A DNA stretch of 64,000 nt from Allorhizobium ampelinum S4 (GCF_000016285.1 NC_011989.1:3103001-3167000), one strand, 5' to 3'. Numbered from the stretch's first letter, positions 39,237-48,735 are shown. Numbers and translations are program-made. The notes: generated from the letters alone by a model not told the origin.

Positions 39237-42226
39237 GCGGTGCCAATCGTATTCCCGGCAAGGGCCGTCTGACGCCCGCCAGAACCGCGCGTTTCACCGT
39301 GGATGGCCGCATTCTCACCGCCATTGAGGGTGATAGCGTGGCATCAGCCCTGCTGGCCAATGGCATTCATCTGGTCGGTCGCTCGTTCAAATATCACCGT
39401 CCACGCGGCATTCTCACCGCTGGCCCGGAAGAGCCAAACGCGCTGCTGAACATTTCGCGCGACAGTGCGCGGCGTCAGCCAAACGTGCGTGCGCCCGTGC
39501 AGGAAGTGTTTGATGGCATGCGCGTGCAGACGCAAAACCGCTGGCCGTCGCTGTCGATGGATATTGGCGCGGTCAACGACCTGCTCTCGCCCTTCTTTGC
39601 CGCAGGCTTCTACTACAAGACCTTCATGTGGCCGAAGAGCTTCTGGCATAAGATTTATGAGCCGATCATTCGCCGCGCCGCAGGCCTTGGCGTGGCCCCA
39701 ACCGAAGACGACACCGACCATTACGCCAACCGCTACGCCCATTGCGACGTGATGGTGGTGGGCGGCGGCCTGGCTGGTCTGACAGCTGCGCTTGCTGCGG
39801 CAGAAACTGGCGCTTCCGTGATTATCTGCGATGAACAGCCCGAAATGGGCGGTGCCTTCCATTATGATACGGGAGCCGTGATTGACGGCCAAAACGGCTA
39901 TGACTGGGCGCAAGCCACCGTGGCCAAGCTAAAAGCCATGGACAATGTGACCGTGCTGACCCGCACCACGGCATTTGGCTATTACAATCACAATTTCCTC
40001 GGTCTTGCCGAGCGCGTCACCGACCATATCGCCAAACCCGCCAAGGGCTTGCCGCGCGAACGGCTGTGGCAGGTACGGGCGAAAAAGGTGGTGCTGGCCA
40101 CGGGCTCCATTGAGCGCCACATGGTGTTTGCCAACAACGACCGCCCCGGCATTATGCTGGCATCGGCGGCTCGCACCTATCTCAACCATTTTGGCGTGGC
40201 CGTGGGCGCAAAAGTGGCAGTCTACACCGCCCATGATTCGGCCTATGAAGCGGCGATTGACCTGAAAAAAGCGGGCGTGCAGGTGGTGGCCATCATCGAC
40301 TGCCGCCGCAATTCGGGAGCAAGCGTCTTGGCTGACGCCAAGGCGGCAGGCATTGAGGTTTTGAGCGAACATTGCGTTCTCGATACCGCTGGGCGCCTAC
40401 GGCTAAAGTCCATCACTATTGCCAGCAAGGGCGGTTTTGATCGCCGCAAGCTGGCCGTCGATGCGCTGCTGATGAGCGGCGGCTGGACGCCTTCGGTGCA
40501 TCTGTTCTCGCAGTCACGCGGCAAGCTGCGTTTCGACGCCGCCAACCAGCGCTTCCTACCAGACATTTACGTGCAAGATAGTATCTGCGTTGGAGCCTGC
40601 AACGGCACGGATGATCTCAGCGAACTGCTGACTGAGGCCTATGCCAGCGGCGCAAGGCTGGCAAAAGAAGCCGGCGCAGAAGGCGAAAGCGGCAGCGCAC
40701 CAAGCGGTGCCAACGCCTTTGCTTGGACCGGCGGCATGATTGGCGCTGCCGAAGGCGCTGGCCCGGATGATGCAGTCAAAGCCTTTATCGACTTCCAGCA
40801 CGATGTCTGCGCCAAGGATATTCGCTTGGCGGTGCGCGAGGGCATGCATTCCATCGAGCATATCAAACGCTTTACCACCAATGGCATGGCGTCTGATCAG
40901 GGCAAGCTGTCCAATATGCACGGGCTGGCAATTGCCGCCGAAATGCTGGGAAAAGAAATCCCGCAAGTGGGCCTCACCACCTTCCGCGCCCCCTATACGC
41001 CCGTAACATTCGGCACGCTGATCAACCATTCGCGTGGCGAATTGTTTGACCCAACCCGCAAAACTCCGATGCATGATCTGGAAACGGCGCTGGGTGCCGA
41101 TTTTGAAGATGTCGGCAACTGGAAACGCGCCTGGTATTACCCCAAGCCCGGCGAGGATATGCACGCCGCCGTCAACCGCGAGTGCAAAACCGTGCGCGAG
41201 GTTGCGGGCGTCTTCAATGCCTCAACGCTGGGCAAAATCGAGGTGGTTGGCCCGGATGCGGCCAAATTCCTCAACCTGATCTACACCAACCCGTGGGATA
41301 GCCTCAAACCCGGCAAATGCCGCTATGGCATCATGACCCGCGACGACGGGTTTATCTATGACGACGGCGTGGTTGGACGGCTGGCCGAAGACCGCTTCCA
41401 CGTCACCACCACCACTGGCGGTGCCGCCCGTGTGCTGAACCATATGGAAGATTATCTGCAAACGGAATTCCCGGAGCTAAACGTCTGGCTCACCTCCGCT
41501 TCCGAGCAATGGGCGGTGATTGCCGTGCAGGGACCAAAGGCTAGAGAGATTATCGAACCCTTCGTGGAAGGCATTGATATTTCCAACGAGGCCTTCCCGC
41601 ATATGAGCGTGGCGGAAGGGAAATTCTGCGGCGTGCCAACCCGGCTGTTCCGCGTATCATTTACAGGCGAAGTGGGCTTTGAAATCAACGTGCCCTCGGA
41701 TTACGGCGCATCCGTATTCGAAGCCGTGTGGAAGCGTGCGGAAACCATGGGCGCCTGCCTCTATGGCACCGAAACCATGCACGTGTTGCGCGCCGAAAAG
41801 GGCTATATCATCGTTGGCCAAGACACCGATGGCACGCTGACGCCCGATGATGCCAATTACGGCTGGGCAGTGTCGAAGAAAAAGACCGATTTCGTTGGTA
41901 TTCGCGGCCTCAAACGCCCGGATCTGGTCCAGGAAGGCCGCAAGCAACTGGTCGGCCTCAAGACCAAAGACCCCATTGAGGTGCTGGAAGAAGGCGCACA
42001 GATTGTTGCCAACCCCAACCAGCCCAAGCCGATGACCATGCTGGGCCATGTCACCTCGTCCTACTGGTCGGAAAATCTTGGCCAATCAATTGCCATTGCC
42101 ACGGTGGCCGGTGGCCGGGCGCGGATGGGCGAAACGCTCTATGTGCCGATGCCTGACAAGACAATCGCCGTGGAAGTGACCGACATGGTCTTTTACGACA
42201 AGGAAGGAAGCCGCATCCATGGTTGA
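39233..42226 (+). CDS. soxA: Sarcosine oxidase subunit alpha
   Basis: 997-aa subunit. A ferredoxin-like N-terminal domain (FTVDGRILTAIEGDSVASAL, FKYHRPRGILTAG) is followed by an NAD-binding Rossmann domain (MVVGGGLAGLTAALAAAETG near 175) and a C-terminal GcvT-type folate-binding half starting near 600 (RAPYTPVTFGTLINHSRGE, then AAKFLNLIYTNPWDSLKPGKC). The folate half receives the methylene group. Full length for the family. Coupled to soxD by a 4-bp overlap and to soxG by an 8-bp overlap. Confidence 0.95.
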   Translation: MSGANRIPGKGRLTPARTARFTVDGRILTAIEGDSVASALLANGIHLVGRSFKYHRPRGILTAGPEEPNALLNISRDSARRQPNVRAPVQEVFDGMRVQTQNRWPSLSMDIGAVNDLLSPFFAAGFYYKTFMWPKSFWHKIYEPIIRRAAGLGVAPTEDDTDHYANRYAHCDVMVVGGGLAGLTAALAAAETGASVIICDEQPEMGGAFHYDTGAVIDGQNGYDWAQATVAKLKAMDNVTVLTRTTAFGYYNHNFLGLAERVTDHIAKPAKGLPRERLWQVRAKKVVLATGSIERHMVFANNDRPGIMLASAARTYLNHFGVAVGAKVAVYTAHDSAYEAAIDLKKAGVQVVAIIDCRRNSGASVLADAKAAGIEVLSEHCVLDTAGRLRLKSITIASKGGFDRRKLAVDALLMSGGWTPSVHLFSQSRGKLRFDAANQRFLPDIYVQDSICVGACNGTDDLSELLTEAYASGARLAKEAGAEGESGSAPSGANAFAWTGGMIGAAEGAGPDDAVKAFIDFQHDVCAKDIRLAVREGMHSIEHIKRFTTNGMASDQGKLSNMHGLAIAAEMLGKEIPQVGLTTFRAPYTPVTFGTLINHSRGELFDPTRKTPMHDLETALGADFEDVGNWKRAWYYPKPGEDMHAAVNRECKTVREVAGVFNASTLGKIEVVGPDAAKFLNLIYTNPWDSLKPGKCRYGIMTRDDGFIYDDGVVGRLAEDRFHVTTTTGGAARVLNHMEDYLQTEFPELNVWLTSASEQWAVIAVQGPKAREIIEPFVEGIDISNEAFPHMSVAEGKFCGVPTRLFRVSFTGEVGFEINVPSDYGASVFEAVWKRAETMGACLYGTETMHVLRAEKGYIIVGQDTDGTLTPDDANYGWAVSKKKTDFVGIRGLKRPDLVQEGRKQLVGLKTKDPIEVLEEGAQIVANPNQPKPMTMLGHVTSSYWSENLGQSIAIATVAGGRARMGETLYVPMPDKTIAVEVTDMVFYDKEGSRIHG

Positions 42227-42785
42227 GCCAATCATCTCCGGCGCGATGTCCGCCACCCGCAAATCGGTCCTTGACGGTGCCTACGGCGGCTCCGCCCATG
42301 TGGCGCTGACGCCAGCCGCACCGGCCTCACGCATCTCGCTGCGGGCCGGAGCGGATGCTGTCTCCGGTCTTTCCTCAGCCCTTGGCCTGACCCTGCCGAC
42401 GGCGCCGAAAACCTCCGCCCATGCAGGTCCGCGCCTCGCCTTCTGGCTTGGCCCAGACGAATGGCTTGTCATCGATGAAGACGGCGCTGACCTCATCGCC
42501 GCCTGCGCTGCCGCCGGCACCATTCAATCCGCCACCGATGTCTCCCACCGCAATACCGCCATCCTGGTTTCCGGCCCCGGCGCGGTAAAAACCCTCAACG
42601 CCGCCTGCCCGCTTGACCTGTCACTGAAAACCTTTCCGCTTGGTGCTGTCACCCGCACCGTATTCGGCAAGATCGAAATCGTCCTCTACCGGATGAGCGA
42701 GGACGCCTTTCGGGTAGAATGCTGGCGGTCCTTTGCCGAATATGCCTTCGGCATGTTGCAGGAAGGGGCGGCGGACGCGGCGTGA
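42219..42785 (+). CDS. soxG: Sarcosine oxidase subunit gamma
   Basis: 188-aa GcvT-C-like subunit. LAFWLGPDEWLVIDEDGAD, ATDVSHRNTAILVSGPGA and CPLDLSLKTFPLGAVTRTVF are diagnostic. Last gene of soxBDAG. The folate-linked genes (purU, folD, glyA) that often follow in rhizobia are absent; instead a MITE-like element begins 17 bp after the stop. Confidence 0.93.
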   Translation: MVEPIISGAMSATRKSVLDGAYGGSAHVALTPAAPASRISLRAGADAVSGLSSALGLTLPTAPKTSAHAGPRLAFWLGPDEWLVIDEDGADLIAACAAAGTIQSATDVSHRNTAILVSGPGAVKTLNAACPLDLSLKTFPLGAVTRTVFGKIEIVLYRMSEDAFRVECWRSFAEYAFGMLQEGAADAA

Positions 42786-42801
42786 GCAGGGATGACAGGC
42801 T

Positions 42802-43049
42802 TTAGAGGCTGTCTGGTTTAGACTGAACCACAGGACACAACACTTTAGCTTCGCGTGTTGGGTTCCCCCTCACCCCGCCTCCGCTACGCTCAGCGGACCT
42901 CTCCCCGCTGGGGAGAGGAAGCCATAAACGCTGCGGCTCTTTCCTTCTTCTCCCAATCGGGGAGAAGGTGGCGGCAGCCGGATGAGGGGGCGGCGAAGCC
43001 GAAAAACCTTTGCGTAGTGTATTTTGGAAATTAACAAGACAGACTCTAG
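42802..43049 (-). mobile_element. MITE-like intergenic element, copy 2 (248 bp, inverted)
   Basis: Read on the minus strand it begins CTAGAGTCTGTC at 43049 and runs through a GGCTTCGCC...CCCCCTCATCCGGC arm and CTTCTCCCC hairpins in the same order as copy 1, ending at 42802 with the inverted terminal sequence. It lacks the nested 72-bp repeat. Orientation is opposite to copy 1, so the pair brackets 9.9 kb (TRAP permeases to soxG) as inverted repeats. Confidence 0.72.
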
Positions 43050-43107
43050 ATCTCTTATTTTCATTTGCCTTTCGGGAAATTCGGGCTCCCCTTTTCCTAA
43101 GGCAAAC
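43050..43107 (-). repeat. Palindromic module attached to MITE-like copy 2
   Basis: On the minus strand a GGAAAAG...AATTTCCCGAAA hairpin with a purine-rich tail precedes the terminal repeat, diverged from but collinear with 32507-32567. It runs up to the stop codon of the reductase gene. Confidence 0.55.
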
Positions 43108-44175
43108 TCAAGGAATGAGCCTTTCCCCACGCAGTTGCCCAAACAGGGTGAAAAACGCCTCGTCGGTGGGCTGGTAGCGGTCAAAGCCCATCACCCGGCT
43201 CTTGCTCATGTCGGTCACCACTTCAATCGGCCGCCCAAGATCGGCGTCCGTATGCCAAGGTGAGGCCAGGCGCGACAGGTCTTTTTCGATCAGGCCATGG
43301 CGCTCGGCGAGCTCCCGCCAGATGGCGGCGTCCTCTGCCATCTGCTGTTCCAGCGGCAGGATCGTCCCGTCAAACGGCGCCGGTTCCAGCCCAAACCAAT
43401 TGGCAATCCGGCCCCACATCCAACTCCAGCGGAAAATATCGCCATTGACCACGTTGAAGGCCTGGTTGCGGCATTGCGGGGTCGTTGCGGCCCAGAGCAA
43501 TTGTTCGGCCAGAACGCCAGCATCAGTCATATCCGTCAGACCGTTCCATTGCACGGAAGAACCGGGGAAACGGAAGGGTCGCCCGGTTTCCCGGCAGAGC
43601 GTCGCATAGACGGCCAGCGTCGTTCCCATGTTCATGGCATTGCCAACTGCCTTGCCGATCACCGTATGGGGGCGATGCACGCTCCAGGAAAATCCGTCGC
43701 GCTTTGCTGCGGCAAACACTTCATCTTCCTGCGCATAGTAAAAATTCTCGACATCCAGCCTGCCCTGATCTTCCCGGAATGGTGTCTGCGGCAGCGTACC
43801 CTTGCCATAGGCCTCGAAGGGGCCGAGATAATGTTTGAGCCCCGTGACCAATGCCACATGGGCGACGGACCCTGCGGGACGCAGCGCGTCAAGCACGTTA
43901 CGCACCATCGCCGCATTGACCCGGATGTTTTCCGCCTCGCTTGATTGCCGCGCCCATGTCGAGATGAACACCACGTCGGGTTTCACATCGGAAAGAGCCC
44001 GCGCTGTCGCCTCACTGTCCTGAAGATCGGCGGCCACGGGCTGCATGCCGTCTTTGGCAACCGGCGACCGGGCCAGTCCGTACACGGCCCATCCCTTCGC
44101 CAACAGGAGATCCACCGTCGCACTGCCAACAATGCCGCTTGCGCCGACAACCAATGCTGATCCAACCATCTTCAT
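43108..44175 (-). CDS. PRISE-type SDR reductase (enone reductase-like)
   Basis: 355-aa extended short-chain dehydrogenase. GSALVVGASGIVGSA is the NAD(P) motif; TGLKHYLGPFEAYGK (about 110-124) followed by FSWSVHRPHTVIG matches the PRISE group (progesterone 5-beta-reductase/iridoid synthase-like), in which Tyr in the YxxxN-type core reduces 1,4-enones. Bacterial members act on small enones and the natural substrate is unknown. It is divergent from an HxlR regulator 92 bp away, a common pairing for oxidoreductases induced by reactive electrophiles. Its stop codon abuts the MITE-like copy 2. Confidence 0.78.
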   Translation of the reverse strand: MKMVGSALVVGASGIVGSATVDLLLAKGWAVYGLARSPVAKDGMQPVAADLQDSEATARALSDVKPDVVFISTWARQSSEAENIRVNAAMVRNVLDALRPAGSVAHVALVTGLKHYLGPFEAYGKGTLPQTPFREDQGRLDVENFYYAQEDEVFAAAKRDGFSWSVHRPHTVIGKAVGNAMNMGTTLAVYATLCRETGRPFRFPGSSVQWNGLTDMTDAGVLAEQLLWAATTPQCRNQAFNVVNGDIFRWSWMWGRIANWFGLEPAPFDGTILPLEQQMAEDAAIWRELAERHGLIEKDLSRLASPWHTDADLGRPIEVVTDMSKSRVMGFDRYQPTDEAFFTLFGQLRGERLIP

Positions 44176-44267
44176 GCTCCTTCTGTCTGAAGCCAGACAT
44201 GTAGGCGCCTCTTGCCTTTAAAAAAGACGGCACCATTTACGGGCCTAGACACCAGAAGGTAACCACC

Positions 44268-44660
44268 ATGCACCCAGGAACGCCCGAAACCGAATGGCGC
44301 GAAGATTGCGCGCCGCGCCGCGTGCTCGAACTGTTTTCCACCAAATGGACCAGCATGGTGCTGCACACCCTGCATGCCCGCCATGGGGGGACAGCGCGCA
44401 CCGGCGTGCTGCTGCGCAGCCTGCCCGGTATTTCCAAGAAAATGCTGACTCAGACACTACGCGACATGGAAGCCAGCGGCCTGATTTCCCGCCACGTCCA
44501 GGCCACCATTCCACCCGCCGTCGAATACCGGCTGACCCCGCTCGGCAGCCGGTTTATCGAGCCGGTCGAAATGCTCTACGCCTGGGGGAGAGACAATGCC
44601 GACGCGCTGGATGCACTGCGGCCAAGGCCGGGGTCACGGCGGGAGGGTTTGGAGGGGTAA
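44268..44660 (+). CDS. HxlR-family transcriptional regulator
   Basis: 130-aa winged-helix protein. APRRVLELFSTKWTSMVLHT, then LPGISKKMLTQTLRDMEASG and VEYRLTPLGSRF, are the HxlR signature including the recognition helix. HxlR proteins sense aldehydes, quinones or redox state. It most likely controls the divergent PRISE reductase. The cysteine usual near the N-terminus of redox-sensing members is present as EDCAPRRV. Confidence 0.88.
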   Translation: MHPGTPETEWREDCAPRRVLELFSTKWTSMVLHTLHARHGGTARTGVLLRSLPGISKKMLTQTLRDMEASGLISRHVQATIPPAVEYRLTPLGSRFIEPVEMLYAWGRDNADALDALRPRPGSRREGLEG

Positions 44661-44716
44661 GGTGGAACCGGGTCGCGGCAGCGGCTTAGGACGCCTTTCT
44701 ATTCACATCGAAAGCA

Positions 44717-45019
44717 TCACAGACCCAATTCGGAATGCGACCCAAGTCGAACAAGCTGGAGAAGTTCAGCATCCGGCTTACGATAAATCAGCACCAGATC
44801 GGGCTTCACGTGGCAATCACGGTGATCTTTCCACTCACCGGTTAGGGCGTGATCACGGTACCTGGCTTCCAGAACCTCATCCTGAGCCAAAGCGGCGATA
44901 ACAGGCAGCAACTCGTCTTCGAGAATTGTGCGATAGCGCCCCTTGGACTCTCGCTTCAAATCACGCTTAAATTGCCCGGTTTTCTCAATTTTTCGCACGG
45001 ATCGCCGCTTTGAGATCAT
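44717..45019 (-). CDS. YafQ/RelE-type mRNA interferase toxin
   Basis: 100-aa basic toxin of the YafQ branch: KTGQFKRDLKRESKGRYRTI, ALTGEWKDHRDCHVKPDLVLIYRK and LVRLGSHSELGL. YafQ toxins cleave mRNA in the ribosomal A site; the catalytic His (DCHVKPD) and the C-terminal His (GSHSEL) are in place. It overlaps the antitoxin gene by 35 bp; an alternative GTG at 44998 would shorten the overlap and give a more usual N-terminus. Confidence 0.85.
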   Translation of the reverse strand: MISKRRSVRKIEKTGQFKRDLKRESKGRYRTILEDELLPVIAALAQDEVLEARYRDHALTGEWKDHRDCHVKPDLVLIYRKPDAELLQLVRLGSHSELGL

Positions 45020-45245
45020 CGAGCGTCACAGTCTCCACCTTGCCCGCGCGAGCCTCTCGCATGGCGGCAATCGTGGTTTCGTTGGGGATCAACGGTTCGA
45101 ACGGCAGCGCCTTTTCCTGCGCAACCTTGGTCAGCAACAGCCGCACCGCATCGGACACCGTCAGCCCCATGGCCGCGAGAACGGCCGTTGCTTCTGCTTT
45201 GATCTCACCGTCAATACGGGCTTGAACCAGTTGATTTGCGGCCAT
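44985..45245 (-). CDS. RelB/DinJ-type antitoxin
   Basis: 86-aa ribbon-helix-helix antitoxin. VQARIDGEIKAEATAVLAAM followed by GLTVSDAVRLLLTKVAQEKA is the DinJ signature, and the C-terminal part wraps the toxin. It should also repress its own promoter, which faces the second module's promoter across 157 bp. Confidence 0.86.
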   Translation of the reverse strand: MAANQLVQARIDGEIKAEATAVLAAMGLTVSDAVRLLLTKVAQEKALPFEPLIPNETTIAAMREARAGKVETVTLDDLKAAIRAKN

Positions 45246-45401
45246 CGGTCATACTCCTTGTATGAATGACAATGTAATTCAACATTTCTGAAATGCAAGC
45301 GTTTCATGGTGAGGCAACGACAAAGCGAGTGGCGAAGCCTCTTGAACAGTCCTTTAAAGAGTGCGAATAATAGGTCTCCAAATATTCCAGAGAACAACAC
45401 C

Positions 45402-45650
45402 ATGACCCACATTGTCCTTGCCGAAGTGACAGCCAGCGTGTCTGAGCTGAAAAAGAACCCGATGGGGACAGTCGCCGCAGGCGATGGGGCGGCGGTGGCT
45501 ATTCTCAATCGTAACGAACCTGCTTTCTATTGCGTTCCGGCGTCAGCCTATGAAGCCATGATCGAACGGCTGGACGATCTCGAACTCAATGCCATTGCTG
45601 ATGCGCGGGCGAATGATCGCGTCGTGAAGGTTACGCTGGATGAGCTATGA
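45402..45650 (+). CDS. Phd/YefM-type antitoxin
   Basis: 82-aa antitoxin. VLAEVTASVSELKKNPMGTV and AVAILNRNEPAFYCVPASAYEAM give the Phd/YefM DNA-binding fold, with an acidic toxin-neutralising tail. The start ATG 45402 is chosen over an open frame from 45306. The toxin gene overlaps its 3' end by 11 bp. Confidence 0.86.
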   Translation: MTHIVLAEVTASVSELKKNPMGTVAAGDGAAVAILNRNEPAFYCVPASAYEAMIERLDDLELNAIADARANDRVVKVTLDEL

Positions 45651-45930
45651 GCTGGCATTTGTCGATGCCGCGCTGAAAGAATGGCGAAAGCTCGATCATA
45701 GCGTCAGAGAACAGTTCAAGAAAAAACTCGCCGAACGTTGTATCAATCCGCGCGTACCCTCCGCACAACTCTCTGGCGCCAAGGATCGTTACAAGATCAA
45801 GCTGCGCGGTGCTGGCTATCGGCTGGTTTATGAAGTGCGCGATAAAGACATCATCATTGTCGTTGTCGCGGTTGGCAGGCGGGATCGTTCCGGCGTCTAT
45901 AAGGCCGCCGCTGATCGAAATCTGTCGTAG
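45640..45930 (+). CDS. RelE/ParE-superfamily toxin
   Basis: 96-aa toxin: FVDAALKEWRKLDHSVREQF, RYKIKLRGAGYRLVYEV and AVGRRDRSGVYKAA are the RelE pattern with the conserved Lys and Arg of ribosome-dependent RNases. It is a pair with the preceding Phd-type antitoxin and unrelated in sequence to the YafQ toxin next door. Confidence 0.87.
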   Translation: MSYELAFVDAALKEWRKLDHSVREQFKKKLAERCINPRVPSAQLSGAKDRYKIKLRGAGYRLVYEVRDKDIIIVVVAVGRRDRSGVYKAAADRNLS

Positions 45931-45998
45931 CTTATAGAAACCGCTCCCCCAAAATTCCCCCTTCCCCTCCCCACCCGTTATGCGCTAAACCATCCCCA

Positions 45999-46256
45999 GG
46001 ATCGGTTGTAACGAACCGATCCCGGAGCGTCGAACCTCCGCAATAGACGGCCCGTGTCGGTCGTTAAAAGACACCCCTCAGCCATAGGTTTGTGGCTGAG
46101 GCGGTGGACCATGCCTATATGGTCCCCACACCACCCTTCTGTGGCGTCGGGGAGGCCTTGGCGTATGTCCAGAGCTTCGGCTTAAAGGCCAAGGCGGTCG
46201 TTTCTATTGCGACTTTCGACCTCCCCGATCACCAGAGGGCAAAATCCTCCGGTGGT
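45999..46256 (+). ncRNA. Highly structured candidate RNA or leader, unknown class
   Basis: About 260 nt with almost continuous base pairing: 45999-46007/46014-46022 (9 bp perfect), 46023-46027/46036-46040, 46076-46084/46093-46101 (9 bp perfect), 46106-46112/46119-46125 (7 bp), 46126-46130/46140-46144, then a long-range 9-bp stem 46147-46155/46220-46228. That stem closes a junction holding 46155-46162/46188-46195 (8 bp, capped inside by a GAGC-TTCG-GCTT hairpin; base 46155 is shared with the closing stem, so one pairing yields there) and 46196-46200/46217-46221. A last hairpin lies at 46231-46256. The TTCG tetraloop and G-U pairs favour the plus strand. It ends 33 nt before the ATG of a membrane protein. 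The 46092 ORF through it is judged spurious. Confidence 0.6.
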
Positions 46257-46288
46257 CGCTTGGCTCACAAGTGCGGGAGGAATGGACA

Positions 46289-46756
46289 ATGGCCGATTAC
46301 AATGTCTGGGCCGATCTTTTCAGGACATGGCAATCCACATCCGATTGGATCAAGGCGGTCGCAATCGTCACACCACCAGCGTTTGCGATGGGGGCGCTGG
46401 CATTGCTGCTGCGCTATCGGCTGGCGGCGCACCAGGACCTGTCCCGCACCTACCATCTGCTGGAGCCGCCACAGCGCCCTGCGCAACCGTCCGAGATGAT
46501 CGATAGCACGGCTATCGATGCCGCCAATGATCTTCAAAACCGGCTGGAGGAAGCGCGCCGCACGCTGATGCAGCAGGGTAGATCCCTGGCGGAAAGAGCG
46601 GAGCATAAAAACCCCGAAACGCGGCAGCAGATTGAACAGATCATCCTTGAAGAATACCACCGAAAGTCCGACCCAGCGGATGCGCTTGCCCGGGTTCGGC
46701 AATTCGTGATCGATCAGCGAAGGTCGCAGGATCATCGTTCCGAACCGGAGGATTGA
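46289..46756 (+). CDS. Small single-pass membrane protein, unknown function
   Basis: 155 aa. The start ATG 46289 has GGGAGGA 8 nt upstream. One transmembrane helix near the N-terminus (IKAVAIVTPPAFAMGALALLL, about 21-41) is followed by a hydrophilic, probably coiled-coil part with many Arg, Glu and Gln (NDLQNRLEEARRTLMQQG, RQQIEQIILEEYHRK). No catalytic motif is seen. It lies directly behind the structured RNA region and inside a cluster of toxin-antitoxin modules. I do not recognise a family. Confidence 0.65.
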   Translation: MADYNVWADLFRTWQSTSDWIKAVAIVTPPAFAMGALALLLRYRLAAHQDLSRTYHLLEPPQRPAQPSEMIDSTAIDAANDLQNRLEEARRTLMQQGRSLAERAEHKNPETRQQIEQIILEEYHRKSDPADALARVRQFVIDQRRSQDHRSEPED

Positions 46757-46873
46757 AGCCATACAGTCGATATAAAGTGTCAACGGGTGATTTATGCGCT
46801 TTACAAGCCATACAGCGCGGTAACATCAATTTCCTTTTGCAATAGTACGGAATTTCCGTATAATCTTTGAGCC

Positions 46874-47146
46874 ATGAATACGCCATTCGATCCCGAAAAA
46901 GACGCGCTAAACCGGGAGAAGCACAAGCTGCCGCTGTCTTTCGGTAGCACGATTTTCGAAGACGATAATCATCTGATCCTGCCCTCCATCCGTCCCGAAG
47001 ACGGTGAAGAACGCTTCAAGGTGATAGGAATGGCCAGCGGAAAATTGTTTACTGGCGTCTTTACGTGGCGGGATGATCAGGCGCGGTTTATATCGCTGAG
47101 AAGGAGCAACAAGGGTGAAGAACGAGCCTATCATTCTCCCTGCTGA
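46874..47146 (+). CDS. brnT: BrnT-family toxin
   Basis: 90-aa RNase toxin of the BrnT (DUF497) family: FDPEKDALNREKHKLPLSFG at the N-terminus is the diagnostic WDxxKxxxNxxKHGV-like motif, then RFKVIGMASGKLFTGVFTWR and FISLRRSNKGEERAY. The upstream 60 bp are A+T-rich and likely hold the promoter. It overlaps the antitoxin gene by 32 bp, toxin first as in brnTA. Confidence 0.87.
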   Translation: MNTPFDPEKDALNREKHKLPLSFGSTIFEDDNHLILPSIRPEDGEERFKVIGMASGKLFTGVFTWRDDQARFISLRRSNKGEERAYHSPC

Positions 47147-47393
47147 TGCAGCGGACCCAAACGATTTCGATGTGACACCGGAAGCGATGGATCGTGGTCA
47201 GCGCGCTCGGCTGATCCGCACCACCAGGACAAAACTTGGTCTGTCACAAGGCGAATTCGCAAACCGGTTTCATGTCCCGGTCGGGACGCTGCGCGATTGG
47301 GAACAGGCCCGTGCCACAGCTCCGGATTTTGCCATAGCCTATGTGCGCGTCATTGGCCAATATCCTGAAATGGTCGCAAAGGCCGTGGCATAG
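47115..47393 (+). CDS. XRE-type antitoxin of the BrnT module
   Basis: 92 aa. The C-terminal half is a Cro/C1 helix-turn-helix (IRTTRTKLGLSQGEFANRFHVPVGTLRDWEQ region, about 35-70); the N-terminal part (DAADPNDFDVTPEAMDRGQR) resembles BrnA-type neutralising sequence. Classic BrnA has a ribbon-helix-helix, so this is the HTH variant. It is expected to bind the toxin and repress the operon. Confidence 0.85.
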   Translation: MKNEPIILPADAADPNDFDVTPEAMDRGQRARLIRTTRTKLGLSQGEFANRFHVPVGTLRDWEQARATAPDFAIAYVRVIGQYPEMVAKAVA

Positions 47394-47427
47394 GCTATCA
47401 TTCCCTGAGCCTATGCCACCTTCAACT

Positions 47428-48564
<1,137 letters not shown>

Positions 48565-48735
48565 TTACCATTCCCCTCCAGGAAGGCAATTCGAAGGTAA
48601 TCATGTTGGCAAGGCGGTGGCAAGCGGGCAGCCTTATCAGTTTAGGCTAAAGTTGAAGACAGATGAGGCCTATCGTTGACTTGGGCAGAAAACGGCGCAA
48701 AACAGTTGCTCAGAACCGCTATTCTGGAGCCTTTG

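Noticed and set aside
45999..46289. Omega-RNA of an IscB/TnpB system or retron RNA
   Set aside because: No nuclease or reverse transcriptase ORF follows; the downstream gene is a 155-aa membrane protein. Kept only as an alternative to test by covariance search.
46092..46499. 135-codon ORF through the structured region
   Set aside because: Overlaps the better supported membrane-protein gene out of frame, lacks a ribosome site, and its sequence reflects the hairpins.
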